A stretch of DNA of 64,000 nucleotides from Rhizobium sp. BK316 (GCF_014193695.1 NZ_JACHZR010000002.1:248001-312000), one strand, 5' to 3'. Positions 29,445 to 39,173 are shown, numbered from the stretch's first letter. Numbers and translations are program-made. The notes: generated from the letters alone by a model not told the origin.

Positions 29445-30818
29445 TCAGGCCGCGAGATCACCGAGGAAATCGTCGCACCAGCGCGAAACGTCATGCTCCA
29501 GGAGATGCTCCATCATTCGCCGCCAGCGGTCGCGACGTTCGTCGAGTGGCATATTGAGCCCGCGCGCTAGTGCATTGGACGTGCCGACGATGTCGTAGGG
29601 ATTGACGAGCAGGGCGCCGTTCAGTTCGCGCGCCGCGCCGGCAAAGCGGGAAAGAACCAGCACGCCCGGATCGTTAGGGTTTTGTGCGGCGACATATTCC
29701 TTGGCGACGAGGTTCATGCCGTCGCGCAGCGGCGTAACGAGGCCGACCTTGGCGAGCCGATAGAGACCGGCGAGCACCGGCCGGCTGACGGAGCGGTTGA
29801 TATAGCGGATCGGCACCCAGTCGACAGTGCCGAGCGCGCCGTTCACGCGACCGGCCTGTTCGGCGACCATCCGCTGCATCGCTTCGTATTCCGGCACTTC
29901 CGAGCGGGATTTCGGGGTTATCTGGAGGTAGGTCACCTTGCGCCGATGCGCCGGATTGTTGGTGACGAAATGCTCGAAGGCATCGATGCGCTGGGTGATC
30001 CCCTTGGAATAATCCAGCCGGTCCACGCCAATGATCAGGCTGCGATCCTCAATGCTATGGCGGGCCTTCAACACCATGCTATGGCTATCGGCTCTCCTTG
30101 CGAATTCGGCGAAGGCGGCAGTCTCGATGCTGATCGGATAGGCTCCGCCGCGGAACAGGCGCTCACCGGCGGTAAAACGCCCTTCACCAATCATGTCGCC
30201 CATCCCTTCGCGGCGCAGGCAGCCTGCGAAGTTTTCCAGATCGTGATCGGTCTGGAAGCCAACGAGGTCATAGGCAGCAAGCCCCCTCATGATTTCCTCG
30301 TGAACGGGCATGGCAAAGAGCACGTCTGCCGGCGGCCAGGGAATGTGCAGGAAAAAACCGATCCTGTTCTTCAGCCCCATCTGCCGAAGCTCAGCGGCGA
30401 GTGGAATGAGATGATAATCATGGACCCAGATGACGTCGTCAGGCTCGATCAACGGCGCTAGCCGATGGGCGAAGAAGCGGTTGACACGGAAATAGCCGGC
30501 CATCTCCGTGCGCCCGTATTCCGCAAGGTCCAGCCGGTAATGACAGATCGGCCAGAGCATGCGGTTGGCGAAGCCGAAGTAATATTCGTCGACATCCTTG
30601 GATGTCAGGTCAGTGAGCGCATAGGTGATGTTGCCGCGTTCCTCGATTGAAAGCGGACCGGGTTCACCCTCGTCGTCGATCTTTCCCGACCAGCCCATCC
30701 AGATGCCGCCGCGTTTCTCAAGCGCGGCTTCCAGTGCCACGGCAAGCCCGCCGGCGGACGCGGCCCCTTTTTTCTCCGGAACAGGGACGCGGTTGGAGAC
30801 GACGACAAGGCGGCTCAT
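29445..30818 (-). CDS. otsA: alpha,alpha-trehalose-phosphate synthase (UDP-forming)
   Basis: A 457-residue GT-B glycosyltransferase (family GT20) that joins UDP-glucose and glucose 6-phosphate to make trehalose 6-phosphate. Motifs are [14 protein letters not shown] at the start, [14 protein letters not shown] in the middle and [19 protein letters not shown] for the substrate pocket. The ribosome site AAAGGAA is 9 bases before ATG. It lies 37 bases downstream of otsB, so the pair forms an operon, here in the order otsB-otsA. Trehalose protects against osmotic and drought stress. Confidence 0.96.
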   Translation of the reverse strand: MSRLVVVSNRVPVPEKKGAASAGGLAVALEAALEKRGGIWMGWSGKIDDEGEPGPLSIEERGNITYALTDLTSKDVDEYYFGFANRMLWPICHYRLDLAEYGRTEMAGYFRVNRFFAHRLAPLIEPDDVIWVHDYHLIPLAAELRQMGLKNRIGFFLHIPWPPADVLFAMPVHEEIMRGLAAYDLVGFQTDHDLENFAGCLRREGMGDMIGEGRFTAGERLFRGGAYPISIETAAFAEFARRADSHSMVLKARHSIEDRSLIIGVDRLDYSKGITQRIDAFEHFVTNNPAHRRKVTYLQITPKSRSEVPEYEAMQRMVAEQAGRVNGALGTVDWVPIRYINRSVSRPVLAGLYRLAKVGLVTPLRDGMNLVAKEYVAAQNPNDPGVLVLSRFAGAARELNGALLVNPYDIVGTSNALARGLNMPLDERRDRWRRMMEHLLEHDVSRWCDDFLGDLAA

Positions 30819-30855
30819 GACAAATTCCTTTCATTAGAAATAACTGCAAATTCAA

Positions 30856-31653
30856 TCAGCTGGCAAAATTCGCGATGATCTCGCGGACCGCTTCCGCGGA
30901 AGGCAGGGTGCCGCGCGCGGCAGTCCCTGCAGACGGCGGGCCAACGCGGACGGAATATCCGCCGAGCTGGTTCGCCACGCCGAACATCGCCTCGTCTGTG
31001 AGGTCATCGCCGATGGCGATCGGATGGCGGCCGTTGAATGGCGGCGTTGCGAGAAAGCTCTCCAATGCAACGCCCTTGTTGGCCCTGGCGGGCCGGATTT
31101 CGAGAACCATCTTGCCGTGCTGCAGCGTCCAGTCCGGTCCGGCGCGGTTTGCGAAACGCTGCATCACCTCCGCAAGTTCCGCCTGCCGCACCGGCGCAAG
31201 GCGGAAATGGGCGGCGACGGCCGCGCCCTTGTCCTCGATGAGGATGCCGGTCCAGCCTGCCGTCTCTGCCCTGAGTTCGATTTTCAGCCTCTCGAATTCG
31301 GCTGTCGGCTCCACCTTGAAGATGCTGCCGTCAGGGCTGCGGCGCTCTGCCCCATGCAGGCCGGCGATGGGAAACTGGAAGGGGGTGAAGAGGCGGTCGG
31401 CATAGGAAAGCCCTCTGCCCGTCACCAGAGCCAGTGCGCCGCCGAGCTTCTGCGACAGCGCGTCGAGTTGCGCCGGAAGCGACGGCGGCACGAATATCTC
31501 ATCCGGCGTCGGCGCGAGATCGAGGAGCGTGCCGTCGATATCGAGAAAGAGTGCACCGTCTTGGAGATAGGAAGAGAGTGTGGAGAGGGTTTTATCCTGC
31601 CGGGAAGCGCCGCCGGATGACGGAGCTTCTGATAGCTGATTGCGGTTTGCCAT
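30856..31653 (-). CDS. otsB: trehalose-phosphatase
   Basis: A 265-residue HAD-superfamily phosphatase that converts trehalose 6-phosphate to trehalose. The nucleophile motif is LFLDIDGTLLDLAPTPDEI; the C-terminal acidic motif is AIGDDLTDEAMF; a middle Lys lies in RPARANKGVALE. It precedes otsA on the same strand with 37 bases between them, giving a complete trehalose synthesis unit. Confidence 0.95.
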   Translation of the reverse strand: MANRNQLSEAPSSGGASRQDKTLSTLSSYLQDGALFLDIDGTLLDLAPTPDEIFVPPSLPAQLDALSQKLGGALALVTGRGLSYADRLFTPFQFPIAGLHGAERRSPDGSIFKVEPTAEFERLKIELRAETAGWTGILIEDKGAAVAAHFRLAPVRQAELAEVMQRFANRAGPDWTLQHGKMVLEIRPARANKGVALESFLATPPFNGRHPIAIGDDLTDEAMFGVANQLGGYSVRVGPPSAGTAARGTLPSAEAVREIIANFAS

Positions 31654-31701
31654 GTTTGGGAAACTAGGTCAGCCCGGCCCTCCGGCAACCCTCAACCACC
31701 T

Positions 31702-33243
31702 TCAATCCGCCGGAGGACTGGCGGGATGCTCGGCATAAAAGGCCTTTGCATCCGCCGTGAAAGCGACGCGCTGGCCGGCGGTCGTATAGAACATGTGGCC
31801 GCCGCGATAGAGCTTCAGTGACACGCGATTGCCCGCAAGCGAGGGCGGAAGATGATCGACCACGTAGCGGCTGACGCCGTAGGGTGTCACGAGATCGCTG
31901 TAGCCATGGGCGATCAGCAGGTGGAAGGACGGGTTGGTAGCGAGCATCTGCCTGATATCATCGGTGGCGCTTGCCTGGAAACGTGAACCGCCGCCGCGAC
32001 CGCTGCCCCACTCCCAGCGCTGGCTGATATCATTTTCGAGTAGCGTATAGGTCATCTCGGTCTTGAAGCCGAGTTCGTTGCGGGCGTAATCGGCGAAGGC
32101 GCCGCCATACGCCCGGGTAAAGCCGTCAAGGATCGCATCGTCGCCCCGGTCATAATCTGATTCCGGATAGGGGTCGGGCGTGGCGAAGGCAGCGTCGTAT
32201 GGGCTCATCACCTCGCCCGTCTGCTTGCCGGAATGCTTGGCGTAAGCATCGCCGAGGAAGCCGCGATTGCGGGTGACGACATCCTGCGGAACACCCGTAA
32301 GGCCGGAAATCTTGTTGTAGAAGGCCGTTGCCGCATCGCCCGTCGGTGCGGGGCCGGCAAGCGTCATGAGATATTCGCCAAGCGCAAAACTCTCAGCGTC
32401 GCGCTGGCCGGATTCGCTGAAGCTTTTGCGCCGGTCGGCTTCGGCGGCTGCCAATGAGGGGAATTCCAGTGCAGCACCCAGCGCGAACTGGTCGGCATTG
32501 AACATCAACTGCCCTTCGAGCAGCGGCGACAACATGACGGTGCCGGCGATGATGATGCCCTGGCTCTCCTGCAGCGAGGACGCCACTTTGGCGGCGCGGA
32601 AACCGCCATAACTTTCGCCGAGCAGGTATTTCGGCGAATTGGCGCGGTTGTTATGGGCGATGTAAAGCGCGATCGTCTTCGCCATCGTCTGCGCGTCAGT
32701 GCCGACCTTGTAGTAGTTCGAGGCGTCGTCGGCCTTCATCGTGCGGCTCCAGCCGGTGCCGATCGGATCGATCAGCACGAGATCGGTGAAATCGAGCCAG
32801 CTATGCGTGTTATCGACGAGCTTGGCATTTGCGCCGTCACGGCCATCAGGACCGAAATCCAGCACCTTCGGGCCGACGAGGCCGAGATGCAGGAATGCGG
32901 AAGCCGCACCCGGCCCGCCATTGAAGGCGAAGGTGATCGGCCGATTCGGCTCGGCATCCTTGGCGACGTAAGCCGTGTAGAAAATTGCAGCGTTCTGCCC
33001 GCCATCCTGGCCAAAGAGATCAATCGTGCCAGCCGTCGCAGTATAGGCGATCTTGCGCCCATCGGCCGTCGTAAGCTCATGTTCCGTGACGGAATCGGCC
33101 GGCAATAACTTCAGCACGCCCTCGCGGGCCGAGCTCTGTTGGGCTGGCGCGCGGCGTTCACCGGCCTCCTGCTGCGCGAAAGTGAGGGAAGGCGCGAGTG
33201 TGGCGGCCAGCGCGGCGAAGAAAAGCAGGGATCGAAAGCGCAA
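31702..33243 (-). CDS. S10 family serine carboxypeptidase-like peptidase, exported
   Basis: A 513-residue protein with a signal peptide (MRFRSLLFFAALAATLAPSLTFA). Serine carboxypeptidase features are present: the oxyanion segment AFNGGPGAAS, the nucleophile motif LLGESYGGFRA, the Asp in HGYSDLVTP and the His in YRGGHMFY. This points to a periplasmic carboxypeptidase or related alpha/beta hydrolase. The gene stands alone between otsB and an MFS gene. Confidence 0.87.
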   Translation of the reverse strand: MRFRSLLFFAALAATLAPSLTFAQQEAGERRAPAQQSSAREGVLKLLPADSVTEHELTTADGRKIAYTATAGTIDLFGQDGGQNAAIFYTAYVAKDAEPNRPITFAFNGGPGAASAFLHLGLVGPKVLDFGPDGRDGANAKLVDNTHSWLDFTDLVLIDPIGTGWSRTMKADDASNYYKVGTDAQTMAKTIALYIAHNNRANSPKYLLGESYGGFRAAKVASSLQESQGIIIAGTVMLSPLLEGQLMFNADQFALGAALEFPSLAAAEADRRKSFSESGQRDAESFALGEYLMTLAGPAPTGDAATAFYNKISGLTGVPQDVVTRNRGFLGDAYAKHSGKQTGEVMSPYDAAFATPDPYPESDYDRGDDAILDGFTRAYGGAFADYARNELGFKTEMTYTLLENDISQRWEWGSGRGGGSRFQASATDDIRQMLATNPSFHLLIAHGYSDLVTPYGVSRYVVDHLPPSLAGNRVSLKLYRGGHMFYTTAGQRVAFTADAKAFYAEHPASPPAD

Positions 33244-33343
33244 GTATATCTCCTCCGGCAGGTGCGGGTTGCGGCTGAGATAGGTTAGCAGTCACGCCCT
33301 TACGATGGAGATCAAGAGATGGTGATGCGCAAGTGAGCCCGGC

Positions 33344-34630
33344 TTATTCGCCCTTCTCGATGGTGCGCGCATTCACATGCAGCGCGCGCCCCGCCTGCCA
33401 TCCGTTGAAGGCAGCACCAAGACCGAGCGCGACGAAAAGCACGGCGCACCCGGCGAAGCTTCCCGTCCAGCCGCGGATCAGGCCGACGATGAACGGGCCG
33501 ATTGCGGCGAGCAGATAACCGACGCATTGCGCCATGCCGGAAAGATGAGCGGCCACGTGCGGATCGCGCGAACGCAGCACGATAGCCGTCATCGCCGCGG
33601 CAATAAGCCCGCCCTGGCCGATCCCCTGCAGGACAGCCCAGACCCAGACGGAGGAAAGTGGTGCGAAGAGCAGACCGAGAAGTGCTGCGACGGCGAAAGC
33701 GCAGAGCGTCACGTTGATAAGGCGCTGGTCTTTACCGCGCACGGCAATGTGCGGCACGACGAGGCAGGCCGCGGCCTGAACCATGACAGAAGCGGAAACG
33801 ATGCCGCCAGCCGTAACGCCATCAAGCCCGCGCTCGCGCAGGATCGGCACCAGCCAGCCGAAGACGCAATAGGCGAGTGCCGACTGCAGACCCATGAAAA
33901 GCGTGACCTGCCAGGCGAGCTTGTCCCGCCAGAGCCCTTCGACACGAAAGCCGCTGCGCCGCGGCTGTCGACCGCTCGCAATGACCTGCGGCAGCCAGAT
34001 CAGCCCAATGACGAGAACGGGCAAGGCCCAGACGGCGAGCGCGCCTTCCAGCGACCCGCCAAGCGCATGTTCGATCGGCAGCGTCAGGCCGGCAGCACTT
34101 GCGGCACCTGCGCAGAGCGCCATCGTATAGAGGCCGGTCATCAGAGCCGCATTCGCGGCGAAGTCGCGCTTCACCAGTCCGGGCAGCAACACGTTGCCGA
34201 CGGCGATCGCAGCACCCGCAAGTGCGGTGCCGAGAAAGAGCAGTGGAATGGAAGAAAGGCCGCGCAGTGCCGTACCGAGCGTCAAGAGCAGGAGTACGCC
34301 AAGCAGTGTCCGTTCCGAGCCGATGCGCTGGGCAAGCCGAGGAGCCAGCGGTGAGAAGGCACCGAGGCAGACGACCGGAAGCGTCGTCAGAAGACTGGCG
34401 CCGAGCGACGACAGGCCGAGTTCGGTACGGATTTCCGGCAGCAGGGCGGAAGCGCTGGAAAACACCGGCCGCAGATTAAACGCGATCAGCACGAGGCTGG
34501 CACCGAGCAGGAAGCGGGCAGTCATGCTCTGCTTCTGCGGCGGCAGCGGTGTCGGCACACTGTCGATTTCGGCATCGATCATCGTCTCGTCGACGGCGTC
34601 GAGCGCTACGTTCTGTATGGACATGGTCAT
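33344..34630 (-). CDS. MFS transporter, CynX/NimT type
   Basis: A 428-residue membrane protein with about twelve hydrophobic segments after a 37-residue soluble N-terminus. The early segment SLVLIAFNLRPVFSSASALLPEIRTELGLSSLGASLLTTLPVVCLGAFSPLAPRLAQRIG is typical of the CynX/NimT (cyanate and 2-nitroimidazole) family. Its start overlaps the end of the GntR regulator by 4 bases (ATGA), so the regulator controls it directly. The substrate is unknown. Confidence 0.87.
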   Translation of the reverse strand: MTMSIQNVALDAVDETMIDAEIDSVPTPLPPQKQSMTARFLLGASLVLIAFNLRPVFSSASALLPEIRTELGLSSLGASLLTTLPVVCLGAFSPLAPRLAQRIGSERTLLGVLLLLTLGTALRGLSSIPLLFLGTALAGAAIAVGNVLLPGLVKRDFAANAALMTGLYTMALCAGAASAAGLTLPIEHALGGSLEGALAVWALPVLVIGLIWLPQVIASGRQPRRSGFRVEGLWRDKLAWQVTLFMGLQSALAYCVFGWLVPILRERGLDGVTAGGIVSASVMVQAAACLVVPHIAVRGKDQRLINVTLCAFAVAALLGLLFAPLSSVWVWAVLQGIGQGGLIAAAMTAIVLRSRDPHVAAHLSGMAQCVGYLLAAIGPFIVGLIRGWTGSFAGCAVLFVALGLGAAFNGWQAGRALHVNARTIEKGE

Positions 34631-35304
34631 GAAAGAAGCATCCGGTCGAGGGCGGAAAGGACAGGCGCCATAAAGTCGCGCACGGCTGCATCGGCCTTGC
34701 CCGGATCGCCAGTCTCGATGGCGTCGACGATCGCCTGATGCGCCTGCATGTCGGGCTCGGGGATCGCCTTATCGAGTGTGGCGGCAATCGTCTCTGCGAT
34801 CGATGTGGAGAAGAAATCATAGATCTCGATCATCGCCCGGTTACCGGAGGCGGCGATGACCGCCTTGTGGAAGGCAAGGTCGCGTTCGATGAAGCCTGCC
34901 GGATCGCCGCCTTCATAATTGCCACGCTCGGCAAGCAGCGCGCGAAGCCCGGCGATGACGTCGGGCGTCTTGCGGATGGCAGCCAGACGTGCGCCTTCGA
35001 CATCGAGCGCGCAGCGCGCCTCGAACTGGTCGCGCAGGCTGGCGCGCCGCGCCATGGCGAGCGGCAGGCTGTTATCGGTGATCGAGAGCACATAAGTGCC
35101 GGAGCCCTGTCGCGTTTCCAGGAGGCCCTGCGAGACGAGAACGCGCACGGCTTCGCGCACCGTGCCGCGGCTGACCGACAGCATGGCAGAAAGCGAGGCT
35201 TCGTTCGGCAGTTTCTCGCCGACAGCCCAGCGCTTGGCGAGGATCTCGCTGCGGATCGCTTCGCTGGCCGTGTCCGCAAGATTGGTCTTGTTGAGAGGCT
35301 GCAT
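34627..35304 (-). CDS. FadR/GntR family transcriptional regulator
   Basis: A 225-residue regulator with an N-terminal winged helix (TASEAIRSEILAKRWAVGEKLPNEASLSAMLSVSRGTVREAVRVL) and a C-terminal FCD effector domain. The ATG used here lies just inside the operator; a GTG start two codons upstream would extend into the palindrome. No Shine-Dalgarno is visible, so translation may be leaderless or regulated. The downstream MFS gene overlaps it, so it probably controls its own operon. Confidence 0.88.
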   Translation of the reverse strand: MQPLNKTNLADTASEAIRSEILAKRWAVGEKLPNEASLSAMLSVSRGTVREAVRVLVSQGLLETRQGSGTYVLSITDNSLPLAMARRASLRDQFEARCALDVEGARLAAIRKTPDVIAGLRALLAERGNYEGGDPAGFIERDLAFHKAVIAASGNRAMIEIYDFFSTSIAETIAATLDKAIPEPDMQAHQAIVDAIETGDPGKADAAVRDFMAPVLSALDRMLLS

Positions 35305-35307
35305 GAG

Positions 35308-35346
35308 CACTATTCATAAAGTCATCTGATGACTTTATGAATAGTG
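35308..35346. promoter_or_regulatory. 39-bp perfect palindrome, operator of the GntR-MFS operon
   Basis: Two 19-base arms flank a single central T: CACTATTCATAAAGTCATC and its exact complement. The centre GTCATC-T-GATGAC suits a FadR-type GntR dimer. It overlaps the alternative GTG start of the regulator and sits in its promoter, so autorepression is likely. Confidence 0.8.
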
Positions 35347-35383
35347 GTTTTCCTCTCGAGCGTCAACGGCTCAATGAAGGCAA

Positions 35384-35413
35384 TAAAAAAGGGCCGCTTT
35401 CGCGACCCTTTCC
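35384..35413 (-). terminator. Rho-independent terminator of the small transcript
   Basis: On the minus strand AAAGGGTCGC and GCGGCCCTTT form a 10-bp stem (one G-T pair) around a GAAA loop, followed by six T. It closes a small transcript that starts near 35575. Confidence 0.85.
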
Positions 35414-35470
35414 ATGAGGTTTGGCCTGTAACTGGCCGGACCGTCTTATGCGGTCCCAGGAAGGCTGGGT

Positions 35471-35542
35471 TTAGAACGAGGGCTGCCTCGCTTTCATCAC
35501 CACTTCCATGCCCGTTACGAGGTCCGAAAACTCACTAGACAT
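35471..35542 (-). CDS. 23-codon small open frame in a short transcript
   Basis: A 23-residue frame starts MSSEFSDLVTGM and ends KARQPSF. A strong ribosome site (AAGGAAGGTGATCCA before ATG) argues for real translation. After the stop come a perfect GGACCG/CGGTCC hairpin (35438-35456), a smaller GGCC/GGCC hairpin and a terminator. A CTTGCA-N16-CTACCT promoter lies upstream, so the unit is about 190 bases long. I do not recognise the peptide. It may be a small protein or a dual-function regulatory RNA. Confidence 0.5.
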   Translation of the reverse strand: MSSEFSDLVTGMEVVMKARQPSF

Positions 35543-35580
35543 TGGATCACCTTCCTTTCATTACGTTGACGATGACACAA

Positions 35581-35608
35581 AGGTAGGCTGTTTCCTCTGA
35601 GATGCAAG
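35581..35608 (-). promoter_or_regulatory. putative sigma-70 promoter of the small transcript
   Basis: On the minus strand CTTGCA and CTACCT are separated by 16 bases, close to the rhizobial CTTGAC-N17-CTATAT pattern. It lies about 40 bases upstream of the small frame. Confidence 0.4.
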
Positions 35609-35852
35609 AGGAAAGCGCATCGCTGCTTTTTAGCCGGCATCTGGTTATGTCGTTCAATTGCCTGACTTTCTGCCATCGCGATCACGCAAATCCATATCGT
35701 TTTTGCGGAAAGTGATCTCGGCCGTCGTCAAGAATTCGTCATCTTCGCCTTGCAAATCGGGTGGCTGTTAAGGCCTTGTTAGCCGTAGCATCAGACAATC
35801 CAAGACGTTTTCAGCATTACTGCCGCAGCAGGCGGCGGGCCGGAGCAAAAGC

Positions 35853-36665
35853 ATGTGTCGCTGGGCAGCCTATCGCGGAGACCCCCTCTATCTGGAGGAG
35901 CTGGTATCTTCGCCCGCCCATTCCCTGATCGAGCAATCCCATTGCGCCACCCGCGCCAAGACGGCGACGAATGGCGATGGCTTCGGCATTGCCTGGTATG
36001 GTGACCGGCCGGAGCCGGGTCGCTACCGCGATATACTGCCGGCCTGGTCCGACTGCAATCTGAAAAGCCTTGCGCGGCAGATCCGCTCGCCGCTTTTCCT
36101 TGCCCATGTGCGGGCCGCGACCGGCGGCGGCACGCGGCGCGACAACTGCCATCCCTTCACGCATGAAACCTGGTCCTTTATGCATAACGGCCAGATTTCC
36201 GGCTTCGAACGCCTGCGCCGGCCGATGGAAACCATGTTGGACGATGACCTTTTCAACGTTCGCAGCGGCACGACGGATTCCGAGCTTTTATTCCTGCTGG
36301 CACTGCAGTTTGGCCTGCGCGACGCGCCGATCGCTGCTGTGGCCCAAACCATCGCCTTTGTCGAAGGTCTGGCGGAGAATATTCTGGGTTCCGTGCTGTT
36401 GCGTTTCACCGCTGCCTTCTCGGACGGCAAGTCGCTTTATGCGGTCCGCTATGCCACCGACCGCAAGGCGCCGACGCTCTATGCCTCGCTGCTTGCCGGA
36501 GGATATTGCCTCGTGTCGGAGCCGCTGAACGATGATGGCGATGCGTGGCAGGAGATTCCCGATGGCAGTGCCGTGACCGTCAGCATCGACGGTTTGGAAA
36601 TCACGGCTTTCCAGCCCGAAAAGCGTGCATCCGCAAGATCGGAGCCCGTCTCTATTCCCGCATGA
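35853..36665 (+). CDS. class II glutamine amidotransferase (YafJ-like)
   Basis: A 270-residue N-terminal nucleophile enzyme. The mature protein would start at Cys2 (MCRWAAYRGDPLYLEEL), the catalytic nucleophile; HVRAATGGGTRRDNCHPFTHETWSFMHNGQISGF and RSGTTDSELLF are the glutamine and oxyanion regions. It lacks a synthase domain, so it may transfer ammonia to an unknown acceptor or act on gamma-glutamyl compounds. Its end overlaps that of coaBC by 14 bases on the opposite strand. Confidence 0.9.
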   Translation: MCRWAAYRGDPLYLEELVSSPAHSLIEQSHCATRAKTATNGDGFGIAWYGDRPEPGRYRDILPAWSDCNLKSLARQIRSPLFLAHVRAATGGGTRRDNCHPFTHETWSFMHNGQISGFERLRRPMETMLDDDLFNVRSGTTDSELLFLLALQFGLRDAPIAAVAQTIAFVEGLAENILGSVLLRFTAAFSDGKSLYAVRYATDRKAPTLYASLLAGGYCLVSEPLNDDGDAWQEIPDGSAVTVSIDGLEITAFQPEKRASARSEPVSIPA

Positions 36666-37863
36666 GCCGTTCGGCGATCAGCGCGGCCAGCCGCTCTGCC
36701 ACTTCATCCTTGGAAAGATCGGGCCATTGTTCGATACCGTCGCGGCGGATGAGTTTTACGCTATTGCGCGTACCGCCCATGATGCCGGTCGATGGTGAAA
36801 CGTCATTGGCGACGATCAGGTCCGCGCCCTTGCGCTCCAGCTTCAGCTTGGCATTGGCCTCGATATCCTGTGTCTCTGCGGCAAAGCCGATCACCAGTTT
36901 CGGCCGCGTCGTGTGATGACCGACGGTCTTGAGAATGTCAGGGTTCTCCGTCAGCGCCAGCGTCGGAATGGATTCGCCCGGATGTTTCTTGATCTTCTGA
37001 TCGGCAGCCGAGGCGACGCGCCAGTCGGCAACGGCAGCCACCATCACGGCGACATCGGCGGGCAGGGCGGCAAGCACCGCATCGCGCATTTCCTCGGCTC
37101 GTTCGACAGGTACCACCCTGACTCCGACGGGATCGGGAATAGTCACCGGACCGGACACCAGCGTTACATCGGCGCCGAGCTGCGCAAGTGCTGCAGCAAT
37201 GGCATGCCCCTGCCGGCCTGAGGAGCGGTTGGCGATGTAGCGTACCGGATCGATCGGCTCATGCGTCGGGCCTGATGTGACGATCGCCCGCTTGCCGGCA
37301 AGCGGCTTCGGACCATCATGGAGAAGCGCCTCGGCAGCAGCAACGATCTCCAGAGGCTCGGCCATCCGGCCCGTGCCGGCTTCACGGCTTTCCGCCATCT
37401 CACCGGCCATAGGGCCGATGAAGCGGACACCGTCACGCCGTAAGGTCTCGACATTGCGTTTTGTCGCCGGATGCGTCCACATCTTCGGGTTCATCGCCGG
37501 CGCCGCAAGCATCGGCCGGTCGGTGGCGAGCAGCACGGTGGAGGCGAGATCGTCGGCAAGGCCATGCGCCATCTTCGCCATCAGGTCGGCGGTGGCGGGC
37601 GCAATCAGCACCAGGTCACAATCGCGCGCCAGCCGGATATGGCCAACATCCTGTTCGTCCTGGCGGGAAAAGAGGTCGGTGAAGACATGGTCGGCAGCAA
37701 GTGCGCCGACGGCAAGCGGAGTCACGAATTCCTGTGCACCCTTTGTCATGATCGGGCGCACGGAAGCGCCGCGTTCGCGCAGGCGGCGGATGAGATCGAG
37801 GCTCTTATAGGCCGCAATGCCGCCCGAGATGATGATGAGGATGCGTTTGCCGCTGAGAGCCAT
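36652..37863 (-). CDS. coaBC: bifunctional phosphopantothenoylcysteine decarboxylase / phosphopantothenate-cysteine ligase
   Basis: A 403-residue bifunctional enzyme in coenzyme A synthesis. The N-terminal flavoprotein half starts GKRILIIISGGIAAYKSLDLIRRLRERG and has APAMNPKMWTHPATKRN, the active-site motif of PPC decarboxylase. The C-terminal ligase half has VTSGPTHEPIDPVRYIANRSSGRQGHAIA and later KKHPGESIPTLALTENPDIL. Length is normal. In many rhizobia coaBC lies between ubiB and dut, but here about 13 kb separates it from ubiB and about 11 kb from dut. Confidence 0.96.
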   Translation of the reverse strand: MALSGKRILIIISGGIAAYKSLDLIRRLRERGASVRPIMTKGAQEFVTPLAVGALAADHVFTDLFSRQDEQDVGHIRLARDCDLVLIAPATADLMAKMAHGLADDLASTVLLATDRPMLAAPAMNPKMWTHPATKRNVETLRRDGVRFIGPMAGEMAESREAGTGRMAEPLEIVAAAEALLHDGPKPLAGKRAIVTSGPTHEPIDPVRYIANRSSGRQGHAIAAALAQLGADVTLVSGPVTIPDPVGVRVVPVERAEEMRDAVLAALPADVAVMVAAVADWRVASAADQKIKKHPGESIPTLALTENPDILKTVGHHTTRPKLVIGFAAETQDIEANAKLKLERKGADLIVANDVSPSTGIMGGTRNSVKLIRRDGIEQWPDLSKDEVAERLAALIAERLMRE

Positions 37864-37935
37864 GGTTTTTCCCCGCCGCTTCTTTGAACGGGTAAGACCC
37901 TAAGCCTTTGACGCAAAACATGCAATCACCGGCGC

Positions 37936-38856
37936 TCAGGCGTGTTTGACCCGCTTCGCCGTGAAGATCGCGATCGCCATGCCGACGCCGATCAGCTGCA
38001 GGATCGCGCCGCCGGCCTCGGCTACGGTCGGCATGCGCTGCTCGAACAGGAAGCCATAAAACAGGCCGAAGACGGTTTCTGCAACGATCAGCTGTGCAGC
38101 AAGCGCCAGCGGCAGAAGGCGCGAGGCAATCATCCAGCACAGCGTGGCAAGCCATGAGCCGGCAATGCCCATGACGGCTGCCCAGAGCACGAAGTGAAAA
38201 GTCTGCGTGCCGGTGAAGCTGACAGTCTCCCCGAGCGAGGTGAAGGGCAGGAGGACGAGTGCGCCGATGCCGGCGCCGATCCCCTGCAAGGCGGTCCAGT
38301 GCATGGCGCTTGGGGCATCCTGCGACTGCATGACCGCAGCGCTCATCATGCCATAGGCGACCCAGAGCGCCAGTCCGATCAGCGCGGCGACGATGCCGAA
38401 CAGGATTTCCGGCTGATCGCTGGCGGATGTCGTGGCGAAGATCGAGACATTCACCCAGCCGATGCCGACGCCTATCAGGATCAGCGGTATTGCCAGTGTT
38501 CTCCAGTCGATGGACCGGTCCTTGAGATTGGCGATGATGGCAAGTAGTACAGGCATCGTGCCGATGACGAGCGGTGGAATGGCAGTGCCTGCGTAATGCA
38601 CGGCATAGGAAATACTCATGAAATAACCGACATAACCGATACTGCCGAGCGCAATGCCGGTCAGAACTAGCGACCGCCGCAAACCCACTGGACGAAAGCG
38701 CGGATTGATCATCAAGATCAGGCTGATGACGGCAAAAAGCCCGTAGCGCGCCACCGTCAGGTCGATCGCCGTATAGGGCGCGACGACGCGCGGGGCGACG
38801 AAGCTCAGCCCCCATAGCGCACAGGTGGCAAGACCGCACAGGATGCCGATCAGCAT
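37936..38856 (-). CDS. DMT superfamily transporter (EamA)
   Basis: A 306-residue membrane protein with about ten hydrophobic segments in two EamA repeats. It starts MLIGILCGLATCALWGLSFVAPRVVAPYTAIDLTVARYGLF. It lies on the same strand as coaBC with 72 bases between, so co-transcription is possible but not required. The substrate is unknown. Confidence 0.87.
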   Translation of the reverse strand: MLIGILCGLATCALWGLSFVAPRVVAPYTAIDLTVARYGLFAVISLILMINPRFRPVGLRRSLVLTGIALGSIGYVGYFMSISYAVHYAGTAIPPLVIGTMPVLLAIIANLKDRSIDWRTLAIPLILIGVGIGWVNVSIFATTSASDQPEILFGIVAALIGLALWVAYGMMSAAVMQSQDAPSAMHWTALQGIGAGIGALVLLPFTSLGETVSFTGTQTFHFVLWAAVMGIAGSWLATLCWMIASRLLPLALAAQLIVAETVFGLFYGFLFEQRMPTVAEAGGAILQLIGVGMAIAIFTAKRVKHA

Positions 38857-38921
38857 GTGAAACTCCGAAGAGGTGGGGACCGGGCTCCGGCAGGAAAGGG
38901 ATCGGGAGCAGTCACGGAGAG

Positions 38922-39173
38922 ATGTTGTCTAGCCCAATATGCCCTATCACACGGTTAAACAAGGGCCGGCGTTCGACATGGCAAGGGCGGGTTTGGCAAA
39001 CAGGCTGGGAAGAGCTGTTCCGTGCTCAGGGCATGAAGAACCCGGAACCCCGCATGCGCATGCTCGACGGCTTCAATGAGGGCTGGGTCGACTTCGAAGG
39101 TGGCCGCGAGAGATCGCAGAAGGGTACGATGTCAATCGAAACGGCGATTCGCCGTCTCGTCTCCAGCGCATGA
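38922..39173 (+). pseudogene. 3' remnant of an NmrA-like SDR gene
   Basis: A plus-strand frame ends FRAQGMKNPEPRMRMLDGFNEGWVDFEGG...ETAIRRLVSS. This resembles the C-terminus of NmrA-like atypical SDR proteins. No N-terminal nucleotide-binding region is present upstream, only the divergent transporter gene, so the gene is a truncated remnant. A strong stem-loop follows at once. Confidence 0.55.
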
